DNA of 64,000 bases from Myxococcus qinghaiensis (GTDB lineage: Bacteria > Myxococcota > Myxococcia > Myxococcales > Myxococcaceae). Made by a program: the position numbers and the translations under genes. Within the stretch, counting starts at the first letter, position 1. Each line of letters opens with the position of its first letter. Where the stretch lies: contig NZ_JAKCFA010000001.1 in NCBI RefSeq assembly GCF_024198215.1, positions 248,001-312,000 on the forward strand. Direction: 5' to 3'. Below the pieces are notes generated by a model. The model made no database searches. It was not told where the DNA came from and saw only the letters and a program-made list of their open reading frames with translations. Positions 52,444 through 62,657 of this stretch are shown here, piece after piece.

Positions 52444-55400
52444 GACTGCTCCTTGGGGAGTTGGGCTGGCGTGAGGACCTCCCGGATGTCCAGCCCACCC
52501 ATCCGGGAATCGTGTGAAGGACTGGGCGAGGCGAGTGCGAGCAGCGAGGGGACCCGCTCGGGGGCCGAGAGGCGGACCAGCCCGTAGGCGATTCCCGCGA
52601 GCCCCACCATCAGCCCCGGTGTCTCCGTGTTGCCTTGCAATCCATACAGCGGCCCGCGCTCCGCGAGGCCCCGCAGGATTCCTCCCGCGAGGCGATAGGT
52701 GCGCGACTCCAGCTCGCGGTCGCCCGTCACTCGCGCTGTCTCCAACAAGAAGTCCGCGTTGCCCAGGTCGCCATGGCACAGGCCGTGGTTGCGTCCGAAG
52801 CCGCGCTCCAGCGTCGTCTCGACGGCCCGGGAGAGGTCCTCGCGCACGCGCTCATCGTCCAGGATGGGCAGGCCCGCAACGCGCGCCAGTCCGATGCCGG
52901 GCGCTCCCGTGCACCAGGCCCACAGGAAGTTGCCATGGTCGCCCGCGTCCAGCTCCGGAGGGTGCTCGCGCAGGTCGGGCCAGTTGCGCGCCTGCGATGA
53001 GTAGAGACTCCGCTCGTAGTCGAGCCCCGCCAGGGCCACGTCCCGCGCCCGCGCGTCACCCACCGTCTTGGAGAAGCGCAGCAGCGCCAGCGCGATGCCC
53101 GCCGCGCCATGGGCCATCCCCGCGAGGTAGCGCTGGCCCGCGGCCTCCGACAGCCAGGCCACGCCGTGCGACTGGGGACGGGCCGTGGAGACCAGGCGCT
53201 CACCGCACGCACGGATGACCTCGCGCAGCGATGGGGACGGACGATGTTCTTCCAGCAGCAGCAACGCCACCAGACAACCCGCCGTTCCAGCGCCGATGTC
53301 GAGCACGCGGTCCTTCGCCACCAGCCCCGGCAGTCGCGCCACATGAGCCGCCGCCGAGTCGAGCAGCGCGTCGTCACCCCAGAGGACTCCCAGCTGCGTG
53401 AGGGCGAAGATGATGCCGCCCCAGCCGTTGAGGATGCCGATGCCCTGGACGCCGCGCGCGTCCTCCTCCAGCACTCGCGCCTGGGCGAGCAGGGCGCTCC
53501 GTGCCACGAGCGTGAAGTCCATGTCCCCGGTGACGTCACCGAGGTATCCCAGCGCGAGAGCGATTCCCGAGAGCCCCTGAAAGAGGTCCGTGCCCGGCTG
53601 CGCCAGACTCCAGCCCGCGTCCCCCGCGATGAGCGACAGCCAGCGCGCCTCGTCGTTGCTCTGGAACGACAGGGTGAGCAGCCTGAGTCCCATGCGGTGG
53701 GCGGCTTCGCGCAGCTCACGACGCGTGGCGGGCTCGGGTGTCGGCTGGCACGGGTAGCTCGGGCGCTCCAGCAGGGCACTCCCCAGCCACGACACGTCGA
53801 GCGAGCGCTCCAGCACCCACCGCTGCCGCTCATGGTCCTCGGCCGAGAGGCCCTGGAGCCGGCGCCGCACGCGCGCCAGTCCCGACTCCGCGAAGAAGTC
53901 CACCAGGCGCTGGCCCGTGCCCGACTCCACGTCGCGAGACGAGGGCCGCGCGTGGAAGTACGGAAGGTCGCCTCGCTCCAGCTCCTCCTGCTCCAGGGGG
54001 ACGAGCGTCGCCAGGTCCGCCACCGTCACCACTCCGCGCCACAGGTGGTCGAAGAAGCGCTGGCGCTCCAGCGCGTCCGCGAGCGCGTGCGGGTGGTAGC
54101 TCTCGAACAGCAGCGTGGCGTAGACGGACGTGTTGCGGAACAAGACGCGCATCGGCGCGTCCGCGAAGACGGACAGCGGCCCGGTGGGTGCCAACAGCTC
54201 CTCACGGTGCGCGAGCAGCAGGCGGTACATGGCGGAGAAGCCCTCCGCCAGGGCGTCGCGGTGCTCCAGGGGAGGGACGTCCCTGCCCTCCAGGCTCGGC
54301 AGGTTCCGGGCGCGCGGCAGGGAGACGGGGCTCCGCTCGTAGTGCATCCGGTCCGTGCCGCGCTGCGCGGTCTTCAGGAACGCCTGGGCGGTGCGCTGTC
54401 CCTCGCGTGAGCCCATGCCGCTGAGGTCCACGCCGCCGCCCGCCCGCGTTCCCCAGAAGCGCTGCGGCAACAACCCGCTGCGCAGCGCGGACACCAGCGG
54501 CGCGCCGGGCGAGTGCTCCGCGTCCCGAGGCGAGCGCGTCCCCGACAGGGGATGGAAGAGCGTCTCCACGTCCACCAGGACCGGGTGCTCTCCGGCCGCG
54601 ATGACGTTCTCGTAGTGGAAGTCCGTGCCGTCCAGCACGTGCAGCAGCGCGACGGAGGCGCCCTGGCGCAGGTAGAAGCGCCGCACCTCGTCCACCGAGG
54701 TGCAGGGCGACGCGTCCACGTGCTCCATCCAGCCGTACTCGCCCCGGTCCCAGACCTCCACGGTTCGCGAAGGAGGGGTGGCGCCTCGTGCGTCGAGCCA
54801 GGAGAGCAGTCTCTGGAAGCCCGCCTCGGACCCGAGCGAGCGAGGCTTGTAGACGAGCTTCGCGCCCGAGGCGAAGCGCAGCAGGTACACACACCGGCCG
54901 CCCCGGTGGGGGTCGGAGACACCGCCTCGCGCCTCCACCAGCACGCCCGGGAAGTGGCCCCCATGGAAGCGCGCGCGCAGCCCGGCCGAGTCCTCCACCA
55001 TCCGCCGCATCAGCTCCAGAGCGGAGGCCTCCCAGCGGGCGAGGCACTCCACCACGCAGCGCGCCAGCACTGGATATCGACCCAGGATGTCGAGCGCGAC
55101 GTCCCGCTTTCGCAGCTCGCGGGTGAAGGCCTGGAAGCGGGCCTCCGGAGTCTCTCCGGCGAGCCCGCCCTCGAGCTGGGCCGCATGCAGCTCCACCACC
55201 AGCGCTCGGCCGAGCATGGGCGCGAGGAGCTGCGGAAGATGGGCCATCAGCAGATGGCTCGCGGTGACAGGCTCGAAAGGCACATCGTCTGTCGTCGCCC
55301 GCTGTCGCAGGAGCAACTCCAGGGCGGATACCAGTCGAACCCGGGCCCGCCACACCAGGGGCTCCACCAGCGGCAGGAACGCGGTGTAGTCCGGCATGTC

Positions 55401-55751
55401 CTCCAGGACAGGCCAGTAGAAGGGCGGGAGCTCCGACTCGGAGAAGGCCTGCTCCAGCTCCTGGAACCACGGGGGGCGGGCCTCGCGCGCCGCGCGAATG
55501 GAGCCGTCCTGGGACGTCAGCAGGGCGAGCAGGCCCGCCTCGTCCACGCCCGCCGACGCCAGTCTTTGGCGCCACCAGCGCTCGTGTCCGAAGGGCTCCT
55601 GTTGCCGCCAGGTGTCGAGTCGACGCCGCGCCGCGGGGGAGCTTGTCTCTGTATGTGTATTGGAAAAAGCCGCCTCGGCCACCCGCTCTCGCAAGGTGGA
55701 GGCCCGGACCCAGGGGAGAGGCGCCACGAGCGGATTCGACGCGGGCTCCAC
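52440..55751 (-). CDS. lanM: Class II lanthipeptide synthetase LanM
   Basis: A 1103-residue enzyme of usual LanM size. The dehydratase domain (about 190-640) has SGAKLVYKPRSLG, DGTDFHYENVIAAG and VLVDVETLFHP, used for phosphorylation and elimination of Ser/Thr. The LanC-like cyclase (about 720-1080) has the zinc ligands Cys947 (WCTGAPG), Cys992 and His993 (GLCHGD), and GMAHGAAGIALAL. It should dehydrate the precursor and add Cys thiols to form (methyl)lanthionine rings. It is the first gene of the operon and its stop overlaps the precursor start. A candidate promoter lies at 55821-55849. Confidence 0.95.
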   Translation of the reverse strand: MEPASNPLVAPLPWVRASTLRERVAEAAFSNTHTETSSPAARRRLDTWRQQEPFGHERWWRQRLASAGVDEAGLLALLTSQDGSIRAAREARPPWFQELEQAFSESELPPFYWPVLEDMPDYTAFLPLVEPLVWRARVRLVSALELLLRQRATTDDVPFEPVTASHLLMAHLPQLLAPMLGRALVVELHAAQLEGGLAGETPEARFQAFTRELRKRDVALDILGRYPVLARCVVECLARWEASALELMRRMVEDSAGLRARFHGGHFPGVLVEARGGVSDPHRGGRCVYLLRFASGAKLVYKPRSLGSEAGFQRLLSWLDARGATPPSRTVEVWDRGEYGWMEHVDASPCTSVDEVRRFYLRQGASVALLHVLDGTDFHYENVIAAGEHPVLVDVETLFHPLSGTRSPRDAEHSPGAPLVSALRSGLLPQRFWGTRAGGGVDLSGMGSREGQRTAQAFLKTAQRGTDRMHYERSPVSLPRARNLPSLEGRDVPPLEHRDALAEGFSAMYRLLLAHREELLAPTGPLSVFADAPMRVLFRNTSVYATLLFESYHPHALADALERQRFFDHLWRGVVTVADLATLVPLEQEELERGDLPYFHARPSSRDVESGTGQRLVDFFAESGLARVRRRLQGLSAEDHERQRWVLERSLDVSWLGSALLERPSYPCQPTPEPATRRELREAAHRMGLRLLTLSFQSNDEARWLSLIAGDAGWSLAQPGTDLFQGLSGIALALGYLGDVTGDMDFTLVARSALLAQARVLEEDARGVQGIGILNGWGGIIFALTQLGVLWGDDALLDSAAAHVARLPGLVAKDRVLDIGAGTAGCLVALLLLEEHRPSPSLREVIRACGERLVSTARPQSHGVAWLSEAAGQRYLAGMAHGAAGIALALLRFSKTVGDARARDVALAGLDYERSLYSSQARNWPDLREHPPELDAGDHGNFLWAWCTGAPGIGLARVAGLPILDDERVREDLSRAVETTLERGFGRNHGLCHGDLGNADFLLETARVTGDRELESRTYRLAGGILRGLAERGPLYGLQGNTETPGLMVGLAGIAYGLVRLSAPERVPSLLALASPSPSHDSRMGGLDIREVLTPAQLPKEQS

Positions 55752-55820
55752 GTATCCTCACATTCCAGACATGTGCCGGCGAGTGGGCTGCGATGGCGTT
55801 GCGAAGAAGCGAGGCGGTGA

Positions 55821-55849
55821 TTGGTAGACATTTGGTAATTTAAAGTCAA
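55821..55849 (-). promoter_or_regulatory. Candidate sigma-70-type promoter of the lanthipeptide operon
   Basis: On the minus strand TTGACT (55849-55844) is followed by 17 bases and TACCAA (55826-55821), in an AT-rich island rare for this genome. This would leave a leader of about 60 bases before the lanM ATG. The -35 is strong, the -10 weak. The divergent GMC gene may share the region. Confidence 0.5.
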
Positions 55850-55868
55850 TGCGCGGAGGGACACGCCG

Positions 55869-57467
55869 GTGAAGGCAGGGGAGGGCGACGTGTATGACGT
55901 GCTCGTCATTGGCAGCGGCGCAGGGGGCGGTCCGCTCGCGTTGACGTTGTCGCGAGCGGGGCTCCGGGTGCTGGTGTTGGAGCGCGGCCGTGAGCACTCG
56001 CGCGAGGACTATGTCCATGGCCCGGGCGGACTTGCCCCCAGTGACTTGATTCCTCGCGTCGACGAGGACCCTCACACCGTCGTCACTCGAAGGACCTCCA
56101 CGCCCGTGCGCAACGCCCTGGGCTGGACGGCCTCGTGCGTGGGCGGCGCCACCGTGCACATGGGCGGATATTTCTACCGCTTCCATCCGGATGACCTGCG
56201 GATGCGCAGCCGCTTCGGGGACTTCGAGGAGCTGGCGGACTGGCCCTATGACTACGCCGCGCTGGAGCCCTGGTATGGCGTGGCGGAGCGAGAGGTTGGC
56301 GTCTCGGGGCTCGCGGGGAGCAATCCCTTCGAGGGGCCGCGCTCCAATCCGTTTCCCATGCCTCCCCTGGACGCGCACCCGCTGGCGGACGTCCTGGAGG
56401 CAGCCTGCCGGAAGCGGGGTCTGCATCCATTTCCCACGCCGCGCGCCATCAACTCCCGGCCCTATCAGGGGCGTCCGGCCTGCGCGTACTGCACCCTGTG
56501 CTCGGGGCTGGGCTGTCCGGTGGGCGCGCGAGGCAGCTCCCAGGAGGCGCTGCTGCCCCGCGCCGTGGCCACCGGCCGCTGCGAGGTGCGTGCCCTGGCC
56601 ATGGCGCGGGAAATCACGCTCGGTCCCGAAGGCCGGGCCAATGGGTGTGTCTATCTGGATGCCCAGGGACAGTCACACCAGGTCCGCGCGCGGGTCGTCT
56701 GTGTCTGTTGTTCCGCCGTGGAGTCCGCGCGGCTGCTGTTGTTGTCCGCTTCCGCGCGCTTCCCCCGGGGATTGGCCAACGGCAATGGCCGCGTGGGCAG
56801 ACATCTCCAGTTCCACGCCGTCACCATGGCCCAGGCGCGCCTGCCATTGGACCGTCACCCCGGCGCCCTGTTGAGCGCGCCCCATCCCTTCATCGGCCGC
56901 TCGGTGATGGACCACTACTTCCTGCCCGAAGGCGTGTCCGAGCTGGCCAAGGGCGGCCTCCTCCGCTTCGGCCGCACCCCTCCCGTGCCCGAGTCCGCTG
57001 GTGGCGGCCTGTCAGAGCCGGGCCAGCTTTTCTGCGAGGTGTTCCATGACTTCATCCCCAACGCGGGCACCTTCGTGGAGCTGGATGCGGACGTGAGGGA
57101 CAGGTGGGGCCTGCCCGTCGCGCGCATCCGCCTGGACCGGCCCCGGCACCACGTGCTCGCGGGACAGTGGCTGCTGGCGCGCGCGCTGGAGCTGTTCGAG
57201 GACCTGGGCGCGGAGTCGATGACGCCGCTCATCGTCGGAGGCACGTCGTCGTACCTCGTCCATGGGACGTGCCGCGCGGGGAACGACGCGGCCACGTCCG
57301 TGGTGAATGGCTGGTGCCAGGCGCACGAGGTGGACAACCTCTTCGTCGTGGACGGCGGCTTCATGCCCACCTCCGGCGGCGCGGCCCCCACGCTGACCAT
57401 CCTCGCCAACAGCTTCCGCACCGCGGACCACGTCGCCCGTCGCTTCCAGGCCGGCGACTTTCCGTGA
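55869..57467 (+). CDS. GMC-type FAD oxidoreductase
   Basis: A 532-residue flavoprotein starting with GTG, with GGAGG ten bases upstream. VLVIGSGAGGGPLALTLSRAG (residues 11-31) binds FAD, TASCVGGATVHMGGYFYR is the second GMC motif, and HGTCRAGND and VDGGFMPTSGGAAPTLTILANSFRTADHVAR form the C-terminal active-site and FAD part with the usual His/Asn. CAYCTLCSGLGCPVGARG has four Cys in 13 residues, as in gluconate/sorbitol dehydrogenases that feed electrons to cytochromes. It diverges from lanM across 117 bases, so it could be a tailoring enzyme for the lanthipeptide; this is unproven. Confidence 0.88.
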   Translation: MKAGEGDVYDVLVIGSGAGGGPLALTLSRAGLRVLVLERGREHSREDYVHGPGGLAPSDLIPRVDEDPHTVVTRRTSTPVRNALGWTASCVGGATVHMGGYFYRFHPDDLRMRSRFGDFEELADWPYDYAALEPWYGVAEREVGVSGLAGSNPFEGPRSNPFPMPPLDAHPLADVLEAACRKRGLHPFPTPRAINSRPYQGRPACAYCTLCSGLGCPVGARGSSQEALLPRAVATGRCEVRALAMAREITLGPEGRANGCVYLDAQGQSHQVRARVVCVCCSAVESARLLLLSASARFPRGLANGNGRVGRHLQFHAVTMAQARLPLDRHPGALLSAPHPFIGRSVMDHYFLPEGVSELAKGGLLRFGRTPPVPESAGGGLSEPGQLFCEVFHDFIPNAGTFVELDADVRDRWGLPVARIRLDRPRHHVLAGQWLLARALELFEDLGAESMTPLIVGGTSSYLVHGTCRAGNDAATSVVNGWCQAHEVDNLFVVDGGFMPTSGGAAPTLTILANSFRTADHVARRFQAGDFP

Positions 57468-57601
57468 CGCACAGCGGCGTCCTCTGAAAACACTGTCTCG
57501 CGGTGAGCGGGGATTGCTCGATATGCCCGTCGTGCGGGGAGTATCCTCCCCGGGGCGAAGACGGAGCCGTCCGTCCGCTCATTTCAGAAGGAAGTCCCCC
57601 C

Positions 57602-59635
57602 ATGTTCATGTCTCAGCACCGTCGGCGCCAGGGTGTCCTGGCCCTCCTTCCTCTCACCCTCTGTCTCGGGCTCGCGTGTGGCCCCGTGCAGGAGGGTGAG
57701 GCTCCCGTCGCGCCCGCCCCCGAGGTTCAGTCGCAGCCCCTGGCCGCGCCGGGCTTCGCGGAGCTGCACCACCACATGTTCGCGGAGGAGGCGTTCGGCG
57801 GCGGCTGGTTCCACGGCAGCCACACCGGCTCGCTGACGAGCTGTGACGGCGGCCTTCCGGAGAGCGACCACGCGCGGGTGCGCATGGACCTGAGCAACCT
57901 GCTCAACCTGTGCCCTGGGGTGGACCTGAGCGGCAACCCGCTCCTCGCGGCGCTCTTCGGCATCGGCGGCGCGGTGGGCTCGGAGTTCATCGGCAAAATC
58001 GAGGGCACCGAGGGCGACACGGGCATCCACCTGGGGCGCATGTCGGTCAACACCCAGTGGCCGCGCTGGGACACCATCGCGCATCAGCAGGCGTGGGAAG
58101 GGTGGCTGCGGCAGGCGCACCAGGGCGGCATGTCCCTGGTCATGGTGTCGCTGGTCAGCAACGAGTTCCTCTGCAAGGCGCTGCCGTACCAGAACATCTC
58201 CCGGCCGTGTGACGAGATGGCGGACGTGGAGCTGCAGCTCCAGATGGCGCGGGCCTTCGACGCGCGCACCGACTGGGCGGAGATCGCCCTGACGCCGTCG
58301 CACGCGCGCAACATCATCGCCTCGGGCAAGCTGGCCATCGTGCTCTCCATCGAGACGAGCAAGCTGTTCGGCACCAAGGACTGGCGCACGGAGCTGGACC
58401 GCTTCCACGCCCTGGGCGTCCGCTCGCTCCAGCCGGTGCACCAGCTGGACAACCGCTTCGGCGGCGCGGCGCTGCACAACCCCATCTTCCAGGCCGCCCA
58501 GTTCACGGAGAACTGCCACATCGACACCGACTGCGGCGTGACGACGGACACGATGACGCTGGGCTTCGACGTGTACCGCGACGCGGCCGGCAACTGCCGC
58601 AACACCAAGGGCCTCACCGCTGACGGCAAGGCCCTGCTCCAGACGATGATGGGCAAGGGCATGCTCATCGACGTGGCCCACCTGTCGGAGAAGGGCCTGC
58701 ATGACGCATTCGCCGTCGCCCAGACGAACACCTACTACCCGCTGGTCATCTCCCACGGCCACTTCCGCGAGGTGATGAACCCGAAGCTCGCCAAGGACGA
58801 GAAGACGACGCCCGCGTGGGTGGTGCGCTACCTGCGCCAGACGGGTGGCATCTTCGGCCTGCGCACCGCGCATGACGAGACGCGCGCATACACGCGCTCT
58901 GGTGTCGCCAACAACTGCCACGGCTCCACGCGCTCGCTGGCGCAGGCCGTCGAGTTCGGCCGCCAGGGCCTGAAGGTCCCCATGGCCCTGGGCGCGGACC
59001 TCAACGGCTTCATCCAGCAGACGCGTCCGCGCTTCGGCAACAACGGCGCGTGCTCGGCGACGTTCCAGGCGGAAGCGGATGCGCACCTGCGCCAGCAGAA
59101 CGTCTCCGGGCCCGCGCGCCTGGGCACGGGCTTCGACGAGTTCGGCCTCGCGCACGTGGGCTACCTGCCCGACTTGCTGAAGGACCTGGGCCGCGTGGGC
59201 GCCAACACCACGGGCCTGACGGGCTCCGCGGAGACCTTCCTCAAGGTGTGGGAGCGCGCGTCCAATCCGCGCACGGGCATGGCGGACGCGGCGGCGGACA
59301 TCGACACCACGGGCGTGGCCACCTACGTGGACAAGGGCACGCGCGAGGCCGCGTACCCGGTGCTGTGCGGCGAGCACTACGCGCCGGACTCCAAGGCGGT
59401 GGGCGAGTCCTGCCGTTTCAAGGAGGAGTGCGTCAGCGACGCGTGCACCGCGTCCGGCTGCAACAGCGCGGGCACCTGCATCTGCGACGAGGAGGCCGAC
59501 TGCGCCAGCACCCAGTACTGTGGTTGGGGGCTCAACACCGGCAAGTGCCAGCCGAAGAAGGCCAAGGGGGCGACCTGCCTGTATGGCAAGGAATGCCTGT
59601 CTAATAGCTGCCGGTGGACGCTGACCTGTAACTGA
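57602..59635 (+). CDS. Dipeptidase/amidohydrolase-like lipoprotein with Cys-rich tail
   Basis: A 677-residue lipoprotein (675 if the second ATG at 57608 is used). The lipobox LGLACG puts the lipid Cys near residue 26. The catalytic domain starts FAELHHHMFAEEAFGG, a metal-binding His cluster at the first strand of a TIM barrel. Further ligands may be in SIETSK, HQLDNRFGG, MLIDVAHLSEKG and VISHGHFR, the pattern of membrane dipeptidases (M19). The last about 75 residues hold three Cys-rich units (CRFKEECVSDAC, CICDEEADC, CLYGKECLSNSC). Probably surface-exposed; the substrate is not known. Confidence 0.8.
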   Translation: MFMSQHRRRQGVLALLPLTLCLGLACGPVQEGEAPVAPAPEVQSQPLAAPGFAELHHHMFAEEAFGGGWFHGSHTGSLTSCDGGLPESDHARVRMDLSNLLNLCPGVDLSGNPLLAALFGIGGAVGSEFIGKIEGTEGDTGIHLGRMSVNTQWPRWDTIAHQQAWEGWLRQAHQGGMSLVMVSLVSNEFLCKALPYQNISRPCDEMADVELQLQMARAFDARTDWAEIALTPSHARNIIASGKLAIVLSIETSKLFGTKDWRTELDRFHALGVRSLQPVHQLDNRFGGAALHNPIFQAAQFTENCHIDTDCGVTTDTMTLGFDVYRDAAGNCRNTKGLTADGKALLQTMMGKGMLIDVAHLSEKGLHDAFAVAQTNTYYPLVISHGHFREVMNPKLAKDEKTTPAWVVRYLRQTGGIFGLRTAHDETRAYTRSGVANNCHGSTRSLAQAVEFGRQGLKVPMALGADLNGFIQQTRPRFGNNGACSATFQAEADAHLRQQNVSGPARLGTGFDEFGLAHVGYLPDLLKDLGRVGANTTGLTGSAETFLKVWERASNPRTGMADAAADIDTTGVATYVDKGTREAAYPVLCGEHYAPDSKAVGESCRFKEECVSDACTASGCNSAGTCICDEEADCASTQYCGWGLNTGKCQPKKAKGATCLYGKECLSNSCRWTLTCN

Positions 59636-59702
59636 GCCGGGAGCCGGGGTGCGCATCGCCGTTGCGCGGCGCACCCCGGGGGCGTAGGGAGTCGAGACTC
59701 CC

Positions 59703-62657
59703 ATGTCCGCATTCGCCAAGCTGCTCGAAGCCGTTCGGAAGGAAGCCCGCCCCGGTCTCTGGTCCAAGGGCGTGGGGCTCGCCCGTGACGGGGCCGTGGT
59801 CCTCCAGTCGAAGACGGACAGCGAGCTGGAGCTGAGGGTCCGCTCGGCGGGGCGCCCGGTCCCCTTCACGGTGGCCCTGTACCCCGCCGACGACGCCTGG
59901 GAGTGTGACTGCCCCAGCCTCGTGGACCCGTGCGAGCATGTCGTCGCGGCGGCCATCTCCCTCCAGCAGGCGGAGCGGGAGGACGCGCCCATGCAGACGG
60001 CGGCGGCCCGCTGGTCTCGCATCGTCTATCACTTCATGCGCACGGGGGACGGCCTCCAGCTCAAGCGCACGCTGGCTCACGCGGATGGCAAGGAAGAGGC
60101 GCTGGAAGGCAGCCTCACCTCGTACATCGCCAAGCCCGCGCAGGCCGCGAAGCTCCAGGTGGAGCAGGCGGACCTGCTCGCCGACCGCATCCTGGAGCAG
60201 CGGCGCACGCGCGGTACGCTCAATCCGGAGACGCTCGACGCGTTGCTCAAGGTGCTGGTGCAGGCGCGCAACGTCCTGTTGGACGGTCGCCCCGTCGCCA
60301 TCCCCGACGAGGTGGTGGTGCCCCGGGCGCTCGTCGAGGAGCGGGGCGGTCAGCTGGTGGTGACGGTGGCGCGCGACGCGCGCGTGTCCGAGGTCGTGAG
60401 CCCCGGTGTGGCCCGCGTGGGAGATGCGCTGGCCCGGCTGGGTGAGACGGGCATGACGGGCCCGTGGCTCCAGAACCTCCCCATCGTCCGCACGTACAGC
60501 GCGGAGAACCTCGGCGAGCTGACGTCGAAGGTGCTGCCGGAGCTGGGCCGCCGGATGCCGGTGGATGTTCGCACCAGGCGCGTGCCGTCCATCGACCGCG
60601 AGCTCAAGCCGCGCATCCTCCTGGAGCTGAACCAGCTGGAGTCCGGCCTGTCCGTGTTGCCCACGCTCGTCTACGGCGCGCCGCCGACGGTGCGAATCGA
60701 CAACGGGAAGATGGTGTACCTGCGCGGCGCGGTGCCGCTGCGCGACGAGGCGGTGGAGCAGCGGCTCATCCATGACTTGCGCGAGGAGCTGAACCTGGTG
60801 CCCGGCCGCCGGGTGACGGTGCAGGGGCCGGAGATGGTGCGCTGGGCGGACCGGCTGCGGCGGTGGGGCGGAGACCTGGCCGGTGATGGCGCGTCGGTGG
60901 TGAGCCCCGACGTGAAGCTGCGCCCGTCGCTCACGGTGGAGTCCGCGGGCAACGGGGCGGGCATTCCCGAGGTGCGCTTCACGCTCGAGTTCCAGGTGGA
61001 GGGTGGCAAGGGCGGCGAGGCCCGCTCGGTGGACGCCGCGGCCGTCGTCCGTGCGTGGCAGGAGGGGCTGGGGCTGGTGCCGCTGGTGGGCGGAGGCTGG
61101 GCGCCCCTGCCGCGCGCGTGGCTGGACAAACATGGCCAGCGCGTCGCGGACCTGCTCGCCGCGCGCCAGTCGGACGGACGGGTCGCCAACCACGCGCTGC
61201 CGCAGCTCTCCACGCTGTGCGAGACGCTGGAGCAGCCGCCTCCGCCGGGCCTGGACAAGCTGGCGCCGCTCGTCGAGGGCTTCGAGAAGCTGCCGCCGCC
61301 GGTGCTGCCCGAGGACCTCAACGCGTCCCTGCGCCACTATCAGCAGACGGGTGTGAGCTGGCTGGGCTTCCTCAAGAGCGCGGGGCTGGGCGGCATCCTC
61401 GCGGACGACATGGGCCTGGGAAAGACGCTGCAGACCATCTGCGTCCTGGGGCCTCGCTCGCTCGTCGTCTGCCCCACCAGCGTGCTGCCCAACTGGGTGG
61501 CGGAGCTCAAGCGCTTCCGTCCATCGCTGAGCGTCTGCGTCTACCACGGCCCCGGCCGTGAGCTGGACCCGGCGGCCGACGTGACGCTCACCACGTACTC
61601 GATTCTGCGCCTGGACGCGGCGGCGCTGGGCGCCAAGGAGTGGGCGGCCCTGGTGCTGGACGAGGCGCAGGCCATCAAGAACCCCGACAGCCAGGTGGCG
61701 CGCTCCGCGTTCGGCCTCAAGTCCAACTTCCGGCTGGCGCTCAGCGGCACGCCGCTGGAGAACCGGCTGGACGAGCTGTGGAGCTTGATGCACTTCACCA
61801 CCCCGGGCCTGCTCGGGGGCCGGCGGCAGTTCGAGGAGAAGGTGTCGCGCCCCATCTCCGAGGGCAACGCGGCGGCGTCCGCCGACCTGCGCCGCCGCAT
61901 CCGTCCCTTCGTGCTGCGCAGGCTCAAGCGCGACGTGGCGCCGGAGCTGCCGCCGCGCATCGAGTCGGTGATGCACGTGTCGCTGGATGAGCGCGAGCGC
62001 TCCATCTACGACTCCGTCATGGCGGCCACGCGCAAGGAAGTGGTCGCCCTGCTCAACGAGGGCGGCAGCGTGCTCAAGGCGCTGGAGGCGCTCCTGCGGC
62101 TGCGGCAGGCGGCGTGCCACCCCGCGCTGGTGCCCGGGCAGAAGGCGACCTCGTCGTCGAAGGTGGAGACGCTGGTGGACGCGCTCGACACCGCGGTGTC
62201 GGAGGGCCACAAGGCGCTCGTGTTCTCGCAGTGGACGTCGCTGTTGGACCTCATCGAGCCTGCGCTGAAGCAGGCGGGCATCGGCTTCGACCGGCTGGAT
62301 GGCACCACCGTGAATCGCGGCGACGTCACGTCCCGCTTCCAGTCCGAGGACGGGCCGCCGGTGTTGCTGATGTCGCTGAAGGCGGGCGGCACGGGGTTGA
62401 ATCTCACGGCGGCGGACCACGTGTTCCTGGTGGACCCGTGGTGGAACCCGGCCGTGGAGGCGCAGGCGGCGGACCGCGCGCATCGCATCGGCCAGGAGCG
62501 GCCCGTCAACGTCTACCGCCTGGTGTCCCAGGGCACCGTCGAGGAGCGCATCCTCGGGCTCCAGGACAAGAAGCGCGCGTTGATGGAGGCGGCCTTGAGC
62601 GAGGCGGCCGGCGCCGCGGCCATCACCCGTGAAGACCTGCTGGAGTTGTTCTCGTGA
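59703..62657 (+). CDS. SWIM-domain SNF2 family helicase/ATPase
   Basis: A 984-residue protein. The SWIM zinc finger is C68-x-C70-x6-C77-x-H79 ([12 protein letters not shown]). The ATPase core starts near residue 535: [17 protein letters not shown] (Walker A about 566-574), [11 protein letters not shown] (DEAQ, about 653), [16 protein letters not shown], and in lobe 2 [35 protein letters not shown] and [20 protein letters not shown]. It should translocate on double-stranded DNA and remodel protein-DNA complexes. The next gene starts within its stop codon (GTGA). Confidence 0.93.
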   Translation: MSAFAKLLEAVRKEARPGLWSKGVGLARDGAVVLQSKTDSELELRVRSAGRPVPFTVALYPADDAWECDCPSLVDPCEHVVAAAISLQQAEREDAPMQTAAARWSRIVYHFMRTGDGLQLKRTLAHADGKEEALEGSLTSYIAKPAQAAKLQVEQADLLADRILEQRRTRGTLNPETLDALLKVLVQARNVLLDGRPVAIPDEVVVPRALVEERGGQLVVTVARDARVSEVVSPGVARVGDALARLGETGMTGPWLQNLPIVRTYSAENLGELTSKVLPELGRRMPVDVRTRRVPSIDRELKPRILLELNQLESGLSVLPTLVYGAPPTVRIDNGKMVYLRGAVPLRDEAVEQRLIHDLREELNLVPGRRVTVQGPEMVRWADRLRRWGGDLAGDGASVVSPDVKLRPSLTVESAGNGAGIPEVRFTLEFQVEGGKGGEARSVDAAAVVRAWQEGLGLVPLVGGGWAPLPRAWLDKHGQRVADLLAARQSDGRVANHALPQLSTLCETLEQPPPPGLDKLAPLVEGFEKLPPPVLPEDLNASLRHYQQTGVSWLGFLKSAGLGGILADDMGLGKTLQTICVLGPRSLVVCPTSVLPNWVAELKRFRPSLSVCVYHGPGRELDPAADVTLTTYSILRLDAAALGAKEWAALVLDEAQAIKNPDSQVARSAFGLKSNFRLALSGTPLENRLDELWSLMHFTTPGLLGGRRQFEEKVSRPISEGNAAASADLRRRIRPFVLRRLKRDVAPELPPRIESVMHVSLDERERSIYDSVMAATRKEVVALLNEGGSVLKALEALLRLRQAACHPALVPGQKATSSSKVETLVDALDTAVSEGHKALVFSQWTSLLDLIEPALKQAGIGFDRLDGTTVNRGDVTSRFQSEDGPPVLLMSLKAGGTGLNLTAADHVFLVDPWWNPAVEAQAADRAHRIGQERPVNVYRLVSQGTVEERILGLQDKKRALMEAALSEAAGAAAITREDLLELFS

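Noticed and set aside
57584-62483. Very long open frames opposite the dipeptidase-like and SNF2 helicase genes (57584-60022 and 59601-62483, minus strand)
   Set aside because: Their translations are His/Arg/Gln/Ala-rich with no domain, and they are exact shadows of genes with clear motifs. High GC in third codon positions makes such frames common here.
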